Shown piece by piece: positions 50,147 through 59,005 of a stretch of 64,000 nt of DNA. The position numbers and the translations under genes are program-made. This DNA comes from Paenibacillus glycanilyticus (GTDB lineage: Bacteria > Bacillota > Bacilli > Paenibacillales > Paenibacillaceae), in contig NZ_JAMBNP010000001.1 in the NCBI RefSeq assembly GCF_023715145.1, forward strand, positions 310,001-374,000, written 5' to 3'. The notes below the pieces were generated by a model. That model did no database searches. It had not been told where the DNA came from and saw only the letters and a list, made by a program, of their open reading frames with translations. Every line of letters begins with the position of its first letter. Positions within the stretch are counted from its first letter, which is position 1.

Positions 50147-52528
50147 TTATTTCATTCTGAAGACCGTAATGGAATGCTCGGGAAAATCGTAGGAAAAGCG
50201 GCTGCCCTCCGTTATGAACCCGCTTTGCTTAGGCGATACCCGCTCCGGTGACTCGAATGTATTCTCGTCTTCCGGAGAATGGCCGGAAAGCTCATAGACA
50301 GCAACGTTTAACGATGTGCTTTGCGTATACGCTAGAATAACCTCCGCGGTTACTCTATTCTCTTGTACATTAATAACCTTGACGATAGTATCCCCTGTTG
50401 CCCGATCATAGCTGGCGGAATAATAGAGTGGTTCAATAACCGGAAGCTTGTCTTCCGTCTCATTGTAGAGGACTCCATTAATCCAGGCGCGGATCTGTCT
50501 GCCCGATACTTCTAATTTCAAGGTATATTCTGTCGCGTCTTCTACGGCAAAGAGGCTTTGGGTCAGGACCGAACCTCTTCCATTAACAAGCGAACCAATG
50601 ATGGAATCCTGGTTCTGCCAGCCGCCAAACTCCCAGCTCATCTTATTTTTCCCGTCGCTTTGACCAAATTGAAGATTAAATCCCTTTGGCCCGCTGATTC
50701 TTTGGGCTTTCAAAGTGAGCGTATAGTTCTCCCACTCCGTCCCTCCCAGGTCCAGCGTCCGGATTGATGTTCCGTTAAGCCTGTCTTCTTCCGTATCCGA
50801 CAGCTTGCCCGGCTGACCTCCGTTTAACGGCTTCACTTCACCGGTATCGGTGTTCGTAAGCTGCATATCCCAATAGCGGAAGGAGCAGCGATCCGTCTCC
50901 AGCTTGAACTTTCCGTTAATCGGCCTGTTACCGGCATGCTTCTGAACCGCTTGTAGCCCGCTAGCTTCAATGGGCAGAAGATGATCTCCCTGATGATGCA
51001 TAAACAGCTTCTGCACATAGTAGTTAGGCGTTCCAAAAGCCTCATGATTATTGAACCAGATCAGATCCGGCTTCCAATTCACGTAATCCGCGTTGCACAA
51101 TAGCGGTGCATAGCAGGCCAGCCCCACTGCATGCGCGTTTTTCTCCAGCCCCGTCATGAAGGCAGCTTCGGCAAGCGCGTTATAAAACGTGTTGCCCCAA
51201 GACGCATACTCGCCCAAAAACACTTTCGGGTCATCCGCCTTGAAGTTGTCATAACGGTGGCAATGAGCCAAGAACCACTCCGGCGACGAATAGTAATGCT
51301 CGTCCACCAAATCCGATTGATGCTCTCTGGCGGATTTCCAGCCGCGTTCGTACTCGCTGCCTGCCGCAAACGGACCTGCGGAATTGATGACTTTCATTTC
51401 CGGGTACTTCTCTTTGATGGCCCGGTGGAAATACGGATATCGTTCGAAGAACGGTTCTCCAACCTCTTCGTTGCCAATTCCGATATATTCGAGACCAAAC
51501 GGCTCAGGGTGACCCAGCCCCGCACGTATAGCTCCCCACTCGGTAGAAGAATCTCCGACAGCGAACTCTATCAAATCTAGAGCATCCTGAATCCAGGGCG
51601 ACAGCTCCTCGATCGGAACAATCCGATTATGATGCGGGTCATAACCGCCTGGCAGAATCGGTATAGGCTTGGCGCCGATATCCTCGCAGAATTGAAAATA
51701 TTCGTAATAACCAAGACCCAGCGTCTGATTATAGCGCCAGTTATTTCTTCTGGCCGGTCTTTGTTCAATAGGTCCAATCGTATTTTTCCACCGGTACATG
51801 GAATTTCGGTCATCGGGATTCAAGGAGCCGTCATGCACCAGACAACCGCCCGGAAAACGCATAAACTTCGGCTTCAGATCCGCCAGCAGCTTTGCAATAT
51901 CGCTTCTTAACCCGCCTGGCCGGCCAAGGAAGGTCCGCTCTGGGAACAAAGACACCATATCCAGATACAGCCTTCCCTGCCCTTTTGTTACAAGTACAAG
52001 GCGGCTCCCGTTATCTGTGACGTTAACCGTAATGACGGCTTCATACTTAGCCCATTCGGCTGAATTCACCTCAATTGCAGACTCGCCATGAATGGCGCCA
52101 TCCGCTCCCTCAATCGTTACGTTAAGCGGCTCGTTAAAGCTGGCATCCCGCCGGGCATACACCGAGAAACGATAGCTCTCCCCCTGTTTAACGGCAATGC
52201 CGCTGTTAAATCCAAGGTTCATAAGCCCGACGCCGTCACCTTCGGATATAATTTCAATCCCTGCATAATGAGCGTTATGGTGGTTCAACGGATAACTTTC
52301 TTCAATCGTAATTTCGGTCTTGCCTCCGCCTCTTTCGACCTTTTCCCAAGCCGTTAAGGCATGATAATCCGGATGATCAATGGGATCAAACTCAAAGGAA
52401 CGGTTCCGAACCAGCTCTGCGTAAAGACCCCCGTCCGCCGCATGGTTCAGATCCTCGAAGAAAATGCCGAACAAATCACCTAATTCCGCACCTTGTTTCT
52501 GTGTATGCACTGTTAAGGCAGCATTCAT
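50147..52528 (-). CDS. Large GH51 alpha-L-arabinofuranosidase with carbohydrate-binding insert
   Basis: The 793-residue protein begins LFGIFFEDLNHAADGGLYAE, as in the large GH51 group. A CBM4/9-like segment (about 60-195) interrupts the barrel start; RFPGGC follows at 225-229, acid/base E354 is in IGIGNEEVG and nucleophile E440 in FLGEYASWG. A LamG-like insertion (about 560-700; YTLTLKAQRISGPKGFNLQF, then AWINGVLYNE) lies in the C-terminal beta-domain. No signal peptide, so it acts inside the cell. AAGGAGA lies eleven bases before the ATG. An AraC regulator is divergent from it. Confidence 0.92.
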   Translation of the reverse strand: MNAALTVHTQKQGAELGDLFGIFFEDLNHAADGGLYAELVRNRSFEFDPIDHPDYHALTAWEKVERGGGKTEITIEESYPLNHHNAHYAGIEIISEGDGVGLMNLGFNSGIAVKQGESYRFSVYARRDASFNEPLNVTIEGADGAIHGESAIEVNSAEWAKYEAVITVNVTDNGSRLVLVTKGQGRLYLDMVSLFPERTFLGRPGGLRSDIAKLLADLKPKFMRFPGGCLVHDGSLNPDDRNSMYRWKNTIGPIEQRPARRNNWRYNQTLGLGYYEYFQFCEDIGAKPIPILPGGYDPHHNRIVPIEELSPWIQDALDLIEFAVGDSSTEWGAIRAGLGHPEPFGLEYIGIGNEEVGEPFFERYPYFHRAIKEKYPEMKVINSAGPFAAGSEYERGWKSAREHQSDLVDEHYYSSPEWFLAHCHRYDNFKADDPKVFLGEYASWGNTFYNALAEAAFMTGLEKNAHAVGLACYAPLLCNADYVNWKPDLIWFNNHEAFGTPNYYVQKLFMHHQGDHLLPIEASGLQAVQKHAGNRPINGKFKLETDRCSFRYWDMQLTNTDTGEVKPLNGGQPGKLSDTEEDRLNGTSIRTLDLGGTEWENYTLTLKAQRISGPKGFNLQFGQSDGKNKMSWEFGGWQNQDSIIGSLVNGRGSVLTQSLFAVEDATEYTLKLEVSGRQIRAWINGVLYNETEDKLPVIEPLYYSASYDRATGDTIVKVINVQENRVTAEVILAYTQSTSLNVAVYELSGHSPEDENTFESPERVSPKQSGFITEGSRFSYDFPEHSITVFRMK

Positions 52529-52727
52529 TAAGATTGTATCTCCTTTGCTCTCGTTTTCTTACGATTCTAAGGACTTGTCCAATCGAAAACAATTCATTAT
52601 CCTGCCTTAAAACTGACCTATCGTACTTTCCGCAGCCGGATTATGAATATCTCAAATCTATTACGCTCAAATGCAAGATCTGCTATAATTCCTTCATCAT
52701 GGCTACGGATAAGGAGCTGTATATCGT

Positions 52728-53582
52728 ATGGATTATTACAAGCTCTCTGGACTCGGACCAAATGAAACGATCGGCGTATTGCCCGACTATTATTTTCCGC
52801 CTTTTATTACGCTAGCCCATATGTTCTCAGCTCCCCCTAATTGGGCGATCCGCAACCGGGAGATGAAGCAGTATGTTCTTCAATATGTCGTTGACGGTAT
52901 CGCAGACTATCCCATAGAAGGGAATTCGTATACGACAAGACGCGGTGATCTGCTCTTCCATCGTCCAATGGAGCGCCATTCGATATTGCCCCATTCCTCG
53001 CAGCCGTATGTCTGCATCTCTATTGTTTTTCACTTTGGCCTTTCTCCTTTTCCCGTGCATGAATTGTATTCGGATGAACATTACCTGGGCAACTTTGCCG
53101 ACCATCCCATTGATAATATGCTTTCTGAGCTGGTTGCGAACTACAGACAGCCAGGCTTGGACTATCAAATGCGCTGCCAGAGCCTGCTCATGCGCATCTT
53201 GACCGACGCTTCCCTGCGGAGCAAGGAAGAGGCACACGCCAAAAACGATGCTTCCAACAAACCGCAATTAGTGCTTGTCAAAAACTACTTGCATAGTAAC
53301 TATCACCGTGACGTACAGCTTAAGGAATTAGAAGAGCTGAGCGGCTGGAGCAAGAATTACCTGCTGCTTATTTTCCGCAAATATATGGGCATGTCTCCGA
53401 TCCAGTATTTGACCTGGCTGCGCATAAATAAAGCCAAAGAGCTGGCTATCCATTCCAACCTTACAATCAGCGAGATTGCTGAGCGCGTAGGTTATTCGGA
53501 CGTCCATACCTTTGGCCGCATGTTTAAGAAAAAAACCGGACATAGTCTCAGTCAATTTTGCGCTAATCTGATTCATTCCTGA
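52728..53582 (+). CDS. AraC-family regulator divergent from the GH51 gene
   Basis: The 284-residue protein has a cupin-like sensor (MKQYVLQYVVDGIADYPIEG, TRRGDLLFHRPMERH) and AraC helix-turn-helix motifs (VQLKELEELSGWSKNYLLLI and ISEIAERVGYSDVHTFGRMF). A TATAAT box lies at 52684-52689 and AAGGAG eleven bases before the ATG. The 199-base gap to the GH51 gene makes it the likely regulator of that gene; it also converges on the PhyH gene. Confidence 0.92.
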   Translation: MDYYKLSGLGPNETIGVLPDYYFPPFITLAHMFSAPPNWAIRNREMKQYVLQYVVDGIADYPIEGNSYTTRRGDLLFHRPMERHSILPHSSQPYVCISIVFHFGLSPFPVHELYSDEHYLGNFADHPIDNMLSELVANYRQPGLDYQMRCQSLLMRILTDASLRSKEEAHAKNDASNKPQLVLVKNYLHSNYHRDVQLKELEELSGWSKNYLLLIFRKYMGMSPIQYLTWLRINKAKELAIHSNLTISEIAERVGYSDVHTFGRMFKKKTGHSLSQFCANLIHS

Positions 53583-53594
53583 CAATCATGGCAT

Positions 53595-54512
53595 TCATTT
53601 TCTCCAGTAGCTCTCATGCGGAATGCGATAGGATGCCGGAGCCTCATCCTCCCTTGACGGGGCAAACGCTCCGGTCGGCCGGTATTCAAACGCCTGCTCC
53701 TCTTCGGTATAACCGCTTTGCCGCCGTCTGTTTATGCAGTCAAGTAAAATACGCTGCTTGATTGGAAGGTATTCGAGCGTATGCGGTCCGTAAGCGGTCT
53801 CTATTTCACCTGGCCTAAACTCGTAATACACCGTGCGACGCAAGGCGTTGCCTTCCCCTTCGGGCGATCCGTGCAGCAGCTGAATATTGTGCAGGATGAC
53901 ATCGCCGGCCTTCATCGGGACCGGAACGGCATCGCCTGTTGTAAAGCCAGGCCTTGAGCAGCGTTCATCGGCTTCAGCCGATTCCCAGTGCTGACTCCCC
54001 GGAATGACCCACAGACAAGAGCTTTCGTCCGCATCATCCAAATAAAAATCCACGTTGAATATTGGTCTTGGATCCTTACAGCCTTCCGGCAAAAGCGCAT
54101 CCCGGTGCCAAGGGACCGCAGCGGCGTTATTAGGCGCTTTGACAACAAGCGAATCCCAGGTCGGAATAAAATGGGGACCTTGCAGCTTATCGACAGTATG
54201 CAGAATAAAGGGATGGCCCAAAAGCACTTTGGCCGCCTCGCTCTTATCAATGACATACTCGGTTCGCCAATAGACCTTTTCTCCGTTAGCCCTGATCCGG
54301 TATAAGTAGTCCCGGTCATCCGTTTGACCCGCAAGTCCCTTCTCGACCATCTGCAGCGTTTGTTCTTGCAAAAGCCGCAGCTCTTTGCCTCTCAATACGT
54401 TACGGATAACAAGAAATCCGTTGTCGAGGAAAAACCGGGCTTGTTCATCCGTTATAACCTGCTGCCGGTTAGCATCGGCTTCCAAGGCAAGGTTGGATGG
54501 CTGGCGATTCAT
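53595..54512 (-). CDS. PhyH-family Fe(II)/2-oxoglutarate dioxygenase
   Basis: The 305-residue protein has the iron motif PWHRDAL (H136, D138), distal histidine H214 (LLHGSPEG) and a conserved arginine pair (225-226). The long N-terminal extension and TYGPH-like C-terminal segments differ from the shorter PhyH protein at 14928, so the two are not recent copies. The substrate is unknown. It ends 12 bases from the convergent AraC gene. Confidence 0.88.
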   Translation of the reverse strand: MNRQPSNLALEADANRQQVITDEQARFFLDNGFLVIRNVLRGKELRLLQEQTLQMVEKGLAGQTDDRDYLYRIRANGEKVYWRTEYVIDKSEAAKVLLGHPFILHTVDKLQGPHFIPTWDSLVVKAPNNAAAVPWHRDALLPEGCKDPRPIFNVDFYLDDADESSCLWVIPGSQHWESAEADERCSRPGFTTGDAVPVPMKAGDVILHNIQLLHGSPEGEGNALRRTVYYEFRPGEIETAYGPHTLEYLPIKQRILLDCINRRRQSGYTEEEQAFEYRPTGAFAPSREDEAPASYRIPHESYWRK

Positions 54513-54610
54513 CTCACAATCAGCTCCTTCAGTAATGGATAACCTAACTATACCGAGAGATTGCCGAGAAAGATTTAGTCAGAAGCAATGATTTGGTTGC
54601 CAAAAGCACA

Positions 54611-54640
54611 CAAAGCCATCCCGCGTTAGGGATGGCTTTG
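54611..54640. terminator. Terminator downstream of the alpha-1,3-glucanase gene
   Basis: A 12-bp perfect stem CAAAGCCATCCC/GGGATGGCTTTG with a GCGTTA loop, six bases after the stop of the glucanase gene. Confidence 0.75.
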
Positions 54641-54645
54641 CAATA

Positions 54646-57600
54646 CTAGTTAAAAGTCAAATTGAATCCGCTTTGCACGAAGTTCACATTCGGATAAGCG
54701 ATGTTTCTCGTAACCAGATTGTTAAACGTTGCGGATCCATTGCCGGTATAGGTATAGATTGCGGCACCCAGATGCGCGGTAGAGAACCTTGATGTGGTTA
54801 CGCCGTCTTTACCGGTTCCGTCAATGGTCACGTTGTTAAAGACGATATTCTCGAACCCTCCGCCATAACCGAATTGGATGGCATCACGCTGCGCGTTAAG
54901 GATATCAATGTTGGTAAAGGTTACGTTCTTGATCGAATCATTGGAAGCCTCCAGATCAATCGCTCCCCGCTCCCCATTATACAGGTCTTGACTTGTTCCG
55001 CTGTTAATGATCGTTGTATCGGAGATGGTAATCCCCGTGTTGTTCTGGAAATGATAGCCCGGGAAGACGGTGTTTAGACGTACGCCAGACCCGCCAACGG
55101 TGTCGATAATAACGTTATGGTCGGCTTTATGCCCGCTGCCGCCAAAGAAAGCAATGCCTGTCGCTCGCCAGTTGTTCTCTATCGTGTTGTAGGAGAAGGT
55201 ATTGTTCACTCCCGCAGGCGCGCCATTTGTGTTACTCGTCCAGACGGCAAGCGCATCATCCCCGTTATTCCGGACGCTGCTGTTGCGGACAACGGAATTG
55301 CTGGTTCCTTGAGCGAAGTTGACGCCGTCGGCCAGGTTATTTCGGATCCGGCTGTTCTCAATCGTTAAGCCATTTGCATAGATCGCCGGCGTATGTGCGT
55401 AATCTCCTACCCAGAATCCGCATTCAAAATGCTCCACCCATACGTCATGGATCTTGGAGTTGGTCCCGAAGTTATCCATAAAGCCTTTATATATCGCATT
55501 TTGCCCATAACGGGAACGCAGCTTCGAATTGAGGTACACGTTGCTGAAATCCAGCTTCCCTGTAATACGGAGCGAGATCCCCCCGCCTGCCGCATTCGGA
55601 TTTGTGAACTGGATATTCGTGTGCCAGTAACCAGCGCCCGTAACGGTGAGGTTGTTAATCATGCTGTTGACCGAACCAATCTCCCACATGTTGCCCAGGT
55701 GGAACGTACCTTCGGGAATGTACAACGTTTTGTTGCCTGCCACCGCTGCAGTAACGGCGGATTTGAAGGCCGTCAGATCGTCTTGGCCGTCATTTGCAAT
55801 TGCTCCGTAATCGGTGACGGACACTGCATTTGACGGTTTGGAAATGGCTGTCGGAACAGGTTCAACCTCGATGAAGTCTACCCCGTATTCAAGGCTGTCT
55901 CCGTTGCCTTTCTGAATGCGAATGGTATCGCCAGGCTGAAGAGGAGCGTCCAGCTTCCAGTGCACTTCGTCAAACCGGAACAACGGCCGACCTCCGCCAG
56001 GCGCATCAGCCGGCATGTCTCCCGAGAAATATTGCCAATTATAGTAGGAGGACAATGCCACGGTTTTTACTTTCACGTTATTCACATAGACGTCAAGCGC
56101 CCCGTTTAGTCCCATGCCGTCTGCCGAGTCAGGCATGGTAAATCGCATGGTTACGCCTGCGCCGCCTTCACCCTGCCGCACCGTCCATTGCAGATAAGAA
56201 CCGTTTGAAGGAAGCGCGATGTATTTTTGCCCGGAGGCTTCGGAGGCTGTCAGAGCTTGATCAAAGGTTGGCGCGGACTGAAGCGTCGCTCCCCCGCCTC
56301 GTGTAGCGTCTTCCGTATCGTATTTGGTATACGGCACGCTTGCGCCACGCACGGAATAGACAACCAGATTAGCGGTGCTTACGTTATTCGCTTGCTTGGA
56401 CGTCACTTCATTCGCGTCGGCCGCAATGGTAGTCGTAACCGTGTAGTTGCCGTTAATGGCTGGCCAGGTGCCCGGGATGCTTACATTAACGGATGCACCG
56501 GAAGCTAAAGCACCGTTATACGAACCGCTGAAGGTTTGAATCGTTGAACCGCCCGAATTTTTAAGAACGACGGTAATGGCATGAGCACCGCCGGCCGAGG
56601 CTACGGTCCCCTGGTTTTTCAGATTAACCGAAAACGCAACCGTGTTGCCTGCAACCGGACTGCTTGGCGACCATGAGGTTGTTCCGGCCAGATCGGAGCT
56701 TGCAACTTGCGCGACAACCAAAGACGCGGTGCTCGTGTAGCTGTTGTTCGAATCGTTAAGCTCAATAATGGCGTTGCTTTCGTCTACTTTTGCGTTAACT
56801 GAATAAGACGCCGCGGTCTTGGTCCCTGCATTTAAGGAGACCGAAGCGGAAGCCCCGGCAGCCAAAGCGCTTACTGCCGCGGAACCTGCCAGCTCATTGT
56901 TCAGATAGAAATTTACAGTAGATGCGGCGGAGCTTGCGTTTCCGTCATTTTTTACCGTTGCTTGAAGGGTAATGCTGCTCGACTCATCCGGGGATGCAGG
57001 CGACCATGACAGACCGGTAATGGTCAGGTCCGGATTTGCCGCAGCCGTGCCAAATGCCTGGAATTCCGCAATTTGTCCCGCCGGAGCACCGGAATTTGAA
57101 GTGATGTTTAATTGAAGCCTTTTTGCCGTTGCCGTTACCGGAATAGTCACGGTATTGCCGGAAGCCGGGTTAAACGTATAGCTCTGTGAGGAGACCAGAT
57201 TGCTGAAGGTTGTGGTTGACTGATTATGGCCTAATACTTGAATGGTTTGCGTGCGGGAACCCCACTCCGTTGCCGGATTCAGCTTAAGAACAATGGAAGA
57301 CATATTGTAATTTTTGCCGAGATCAAGCGTTAATGTACTCGGATTGCTGCCGCCTTCCCAATACGTGCTCGTATTGTTATCGTTTGCGTTAGCGGCCGCA
57401 TAAGTTTGCGTGCTGGAGGACGCCGTTATCGTCTTGCCAATTGCGATGTTATCTGTAGCCGGGGGTGTTGGCGTCGGTGTTGGTGTTGGTGTTGGTGTTG
57501 GTGTTGGCGTTGGTGTTGGTGTTGGTGTTGGTGTTGGTGTTGGTGTTGGTGTTGGTGTTGGTGTTGGTGTTGGTGTTGGCGTTGGCGTGCTGGACGCCGT

Positions 57601-58500
57601 TATCTTAATCTCATCGATATTAACGTTCGCTGTATCGCTTGCATCAAATTTGTACGCAATTGTATTGTTGCCGGCATTGAGGGATAATATTTCAACTTTC
57701 GTGCCCCATGTATCCCAGTTCGCCAGATTTGGCAGCGAGGTCTGACGGATTTTTGTTCCATTCACATAGATGCTGATCGTTCTTGCGGCGCCGTTTGCAT
57801 TGGCATATTTTAACGATGCCTCATAACTTCCCGCAGAGGATACGTTCACAGTGAAGGCTGTCGTTGCCCCTTGCGTCCAGTAGCCGTCTACAAATCCGGT
57901 GCCGGAGAAGCCGGTATGGTCGGTATTCACCTTGGCTCCGCCGGACAAAGCAGCCGACTCCGCTTGATATGTACCAGGAGTTACCGGCGTACTTGCGCCA
58001 TATATTTCAAGCTCGGACAGCTGAGCAGCCGGCCAGCCTGTATTTGCCGTAACATTCAGACGCACGTAACGCGTGCTGGCTGCGGAGAAGCTGATGGTAA
58101 CCGCGTTATTCGCAACGCTTGGATCAAACAGATAGCCGGTTGAACCCACAAGGTTGGTAAAGGCTGAACCGTCCGTGCTTCCTTGTACAGCCAGCGTTTG
58201 CGTTCTTGCTCCCCAGCCTGCCGGCAGCTTGAGCACAATCTGATCGATACTTGTCACAGAGCCAAGATCAACCTGAATCCATTGCGGAAAAGCATTATTC
58301 GCGCTTTCCCAATAAGTCGCCTGGTTGCCGTCTTTCACATTGTTTGGCGAATACGTTTGGGACTGCCCGCTTGCGGTAATCGTCTTGCCGAGAGCCAGAT
58401 TCTGTCCGCCGGCAGCAAAGACCTGCTCTCCGACGGATGCCAGCAAGCTGGTGATCAGTAACGCTGCAATCAGCAGCGTTGCCATATACTTATTGCGCAT
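54646..58500 (-). CDS. GH87 alpha-1,3-glucanase (mutanase/mycodextranase), modular and secreted
   Basis: The 1284-residue protein has a signal peptide (about 1-30), a discoidin (F5/8C) domain (about 35-170), a CBM6/35 domain (about 177-304), a (Thr-Pro)n linker (305-345), a second discoidin domain (about 346-490), two CARDB domains (about 492-715) and a GH87 catalytic unit with a beta-sandwich and beta-helix (about 718-1284). This order closely follows Agl-KA of Bacillus circulans and Agl-FH1 of Paenibacillus glycanilyticus. D1058 (LADGVN) and D1081/D1082 (NNGDDAL) are candidate catalytic aspartates. The enzyme would degrade alpha-1,3-glucan of fungal walls or dental-type mutan. The ribosome site is GGAGG. 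A perfect cre match lies 55 bases upstream. Confidence 0.92.
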   Translation of the reverse strand: MRNKYMATLLIAALLITSLLASVGEQVFAAGGQNLALGKTITASGQSQTYSPNNVKDGNQATYWESANNAFPQWIQVDLGSVTSIDQIVLKLPAGWGARTQTLAVQGSTDGSAFTNLVGSTGYLFDPSVANNAVTISFSAASTRYVRLNVTANTGWPAAQLSELEIYGASTPVTPGTYQAESAALSGGAKVNTDHTGFSGTGFVDGYWTQGATTAFTVNVSSAGSYEASLKYANANGAARTISIYVNGTKIRQTSLPNLANWDTWGTKVEILSLNAGNNTIAYKFDASDTANVNIDEIKITASSTPTPTPTPTPTPTPTPTPTPTPTPTPTPTPTPTPTPTPTPTPPATDNIAIGKTITASSSTQTYAAANANDNNTSTYWEGGSNPSTLTLDLGKNYNMSSIVLKLNPATEWGSRTQTIQVLGHNQSTTTFSNLVSSQSYTFNPASGNTVTIPVTATAKRLQLNITSNSGAPAGQIAEFQAFGTAAANPDLTITGLSWSPASPDESSSITLQATVKNDGNASSAASTVNFYLNNELAGSAAVSALAAGASASVSLNAGTKTAASYSVNAKVDESNAIIELNDSNNSYTSTASLVVAQVASSDLAGTTSWSPSSPVAGNTVAFSVNLKNQGTVASAGGAHAITVVLKNSGGSTIQTFSGSYNGALASGASVNVSIPGTWPAINGNYTVTTTIAADANEVTSKQANNVSTANLVVYSVRGASVPYTKYDTEDATRGGGATLQSAPTFDQALTASEASGQKYIALPSNGSYLQWTVRQGEGGAGVTMRFTMPDSADGMGLNGALDVYVNNVKVKTVALSSYYNWQYFSGDMPADAPGGGRPLFRFDEVHWKLDAPLQPGDTIRIQKGNGDSLEYGVDFIEVEPVPTAISKPSNAVSVTDYGAIANDGQDDLTAFKSAVTAAVAGNKTLYIPEGTFHLGNMWEIGSVNSMINNLTVTGAGYWHTNIQFTNPNAAGGGISLRITGKLDFSNVYLNSKLRSRYGQNAIYKGFMDNFGTNSKIHDVWVEHFECGFWVGDYAHTPAIYANGLTIENSRIRNNLADGVNFAQGTSNSVVRNSSVRNNGDDALAVWTSNTNGAPAGVNNTFSYNTIENNWRATGIAFFGGSGHKADHNVIIDTVGGSGVRLNTVFPGYHFQNNTGITISDTTIINSGTSQDLYNGERGAIDLEASNDSIKNVTFTNIDILNAQRDAIQFGYGGGFENIVFNNVTIDGTGKDGVTTSRFSTAHLGAAIYTYTGNGSATFNNLVTRNIAYPNVNFVQSGFNLTFN
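57466..57587. repeat. Hexanucleotide minisatellite coding for the Thr-Pro linker
   Basis: About 20 near-identical copies of GGTGTT (plus strand; ACACCN-ACNCCA on the coding strand) with a few GGCGTT and GGCGTC variants encode TPTPTP on the minus strand. Every unit is six bases, so slippage would change linker length without shifting the frame. Confidence 0.9.
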
Positions 58501-58554
58501 TATTTTCCTCCTCCATAATAAAAACTGACGTATTAATGTACTTCGGTCCTGATC

Positions 58555-58568
58555 TGGAAGCGATTACA
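58555..58568. promoter_or_regulatory. cre site upstream of the alpha-1,3-glucanase gene
   Basis: TGGAAGCGATTACA matches TGNAARCGNWWWCA at all positions and lies 55 bases before the start of the glucanase, where CcpA would repress in glucose. The rest of the 58501-58700 stretch shows nothing else clear. Confidence 0.6.
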
Positions 58569-58704
58569 AGTTGTCTTCCAACCGTCCCTCCTTTCTTTGG
58601 CGTATCTCTAATTATAGGAACTTACCGGTTCCCTCCATAAGATGCAATCCTACGGAAACTGTATGCAATTCCAAGATTATGGAAAAGAGTTCGCTCCGCT
58701 AAAC

Positions 58705-58743
58705 AATAAAAAAGCAGTGCGTCCATTTAGAACGCCCTGCTTA
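58705..58743 (-). terminator. Terminator after the GxGYxYP gene and amidohydrolase remnant
   Basis: AAGCAGGGCGT and ACGCACTGCTT (one mismatch) with a nine-base loop, followed on the minus strand by TTTTTATTG. Confidence 0.65.
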
Positions 58744-58757
58744 AGATTTACGTCGCA

Positions 58758-58999
58758 TTAATAGGCATGACTCACGGCAGTACGGCCGCTTTGGCCAGCC
58801 TGCTGGGTCAAATCCGCGAATCGGCTGATCGTATACATGCCAAGATGTCCCGGATCATGAAGATGCAGATCCACGCCTGCTTGAAATTCCGCGCTGAGCT
58901 CGAACATCGCTTCCAGACTTGCGTCCACTTGCCCGTCCAGACCGGCCGGGTCTACCCCGCCTACATAGTTGGCTCCCGCCCGCAATGCTTCGTTTGGCC
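58758..58999 (-). pseudogene. Amidohydrolase (cytosine-deaminase-like) remnant
   Basis: About 80 codons read TVWPNEALRAGANYVGGVDP, then LDGQVDASLEAMFELSAE, VDLHLHDPGHLGMYTI, SGRTAVSHAY and stop. The HLHD and TVSHA segments are metal-binding motifs of cytosine-deaminase-type amidohydrolases. Both the barrel start and the C-terminal half are absent and no start or ribosome site is present. It abuts the end of the GxGYxYP gene by a few bases, so that gene probably arrived by a recombination that truncated the amidohydrolase. Confidence 0.7.
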
Positions 59000-59005
59000 A
59001 GACGG

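Noticed and set aside
57466-57587. Tandem repeat as CRISPR array
   Set aside because: The units are 6 bases with no unique spacers and lie in a coding linker.
57410-57745. Plus-strand frame coding for a long Gly-Val repeat
   Set aside because: It is the antisense of the Thr-Pro linker repeat of the glucanase gene, without ribosome site or other support.
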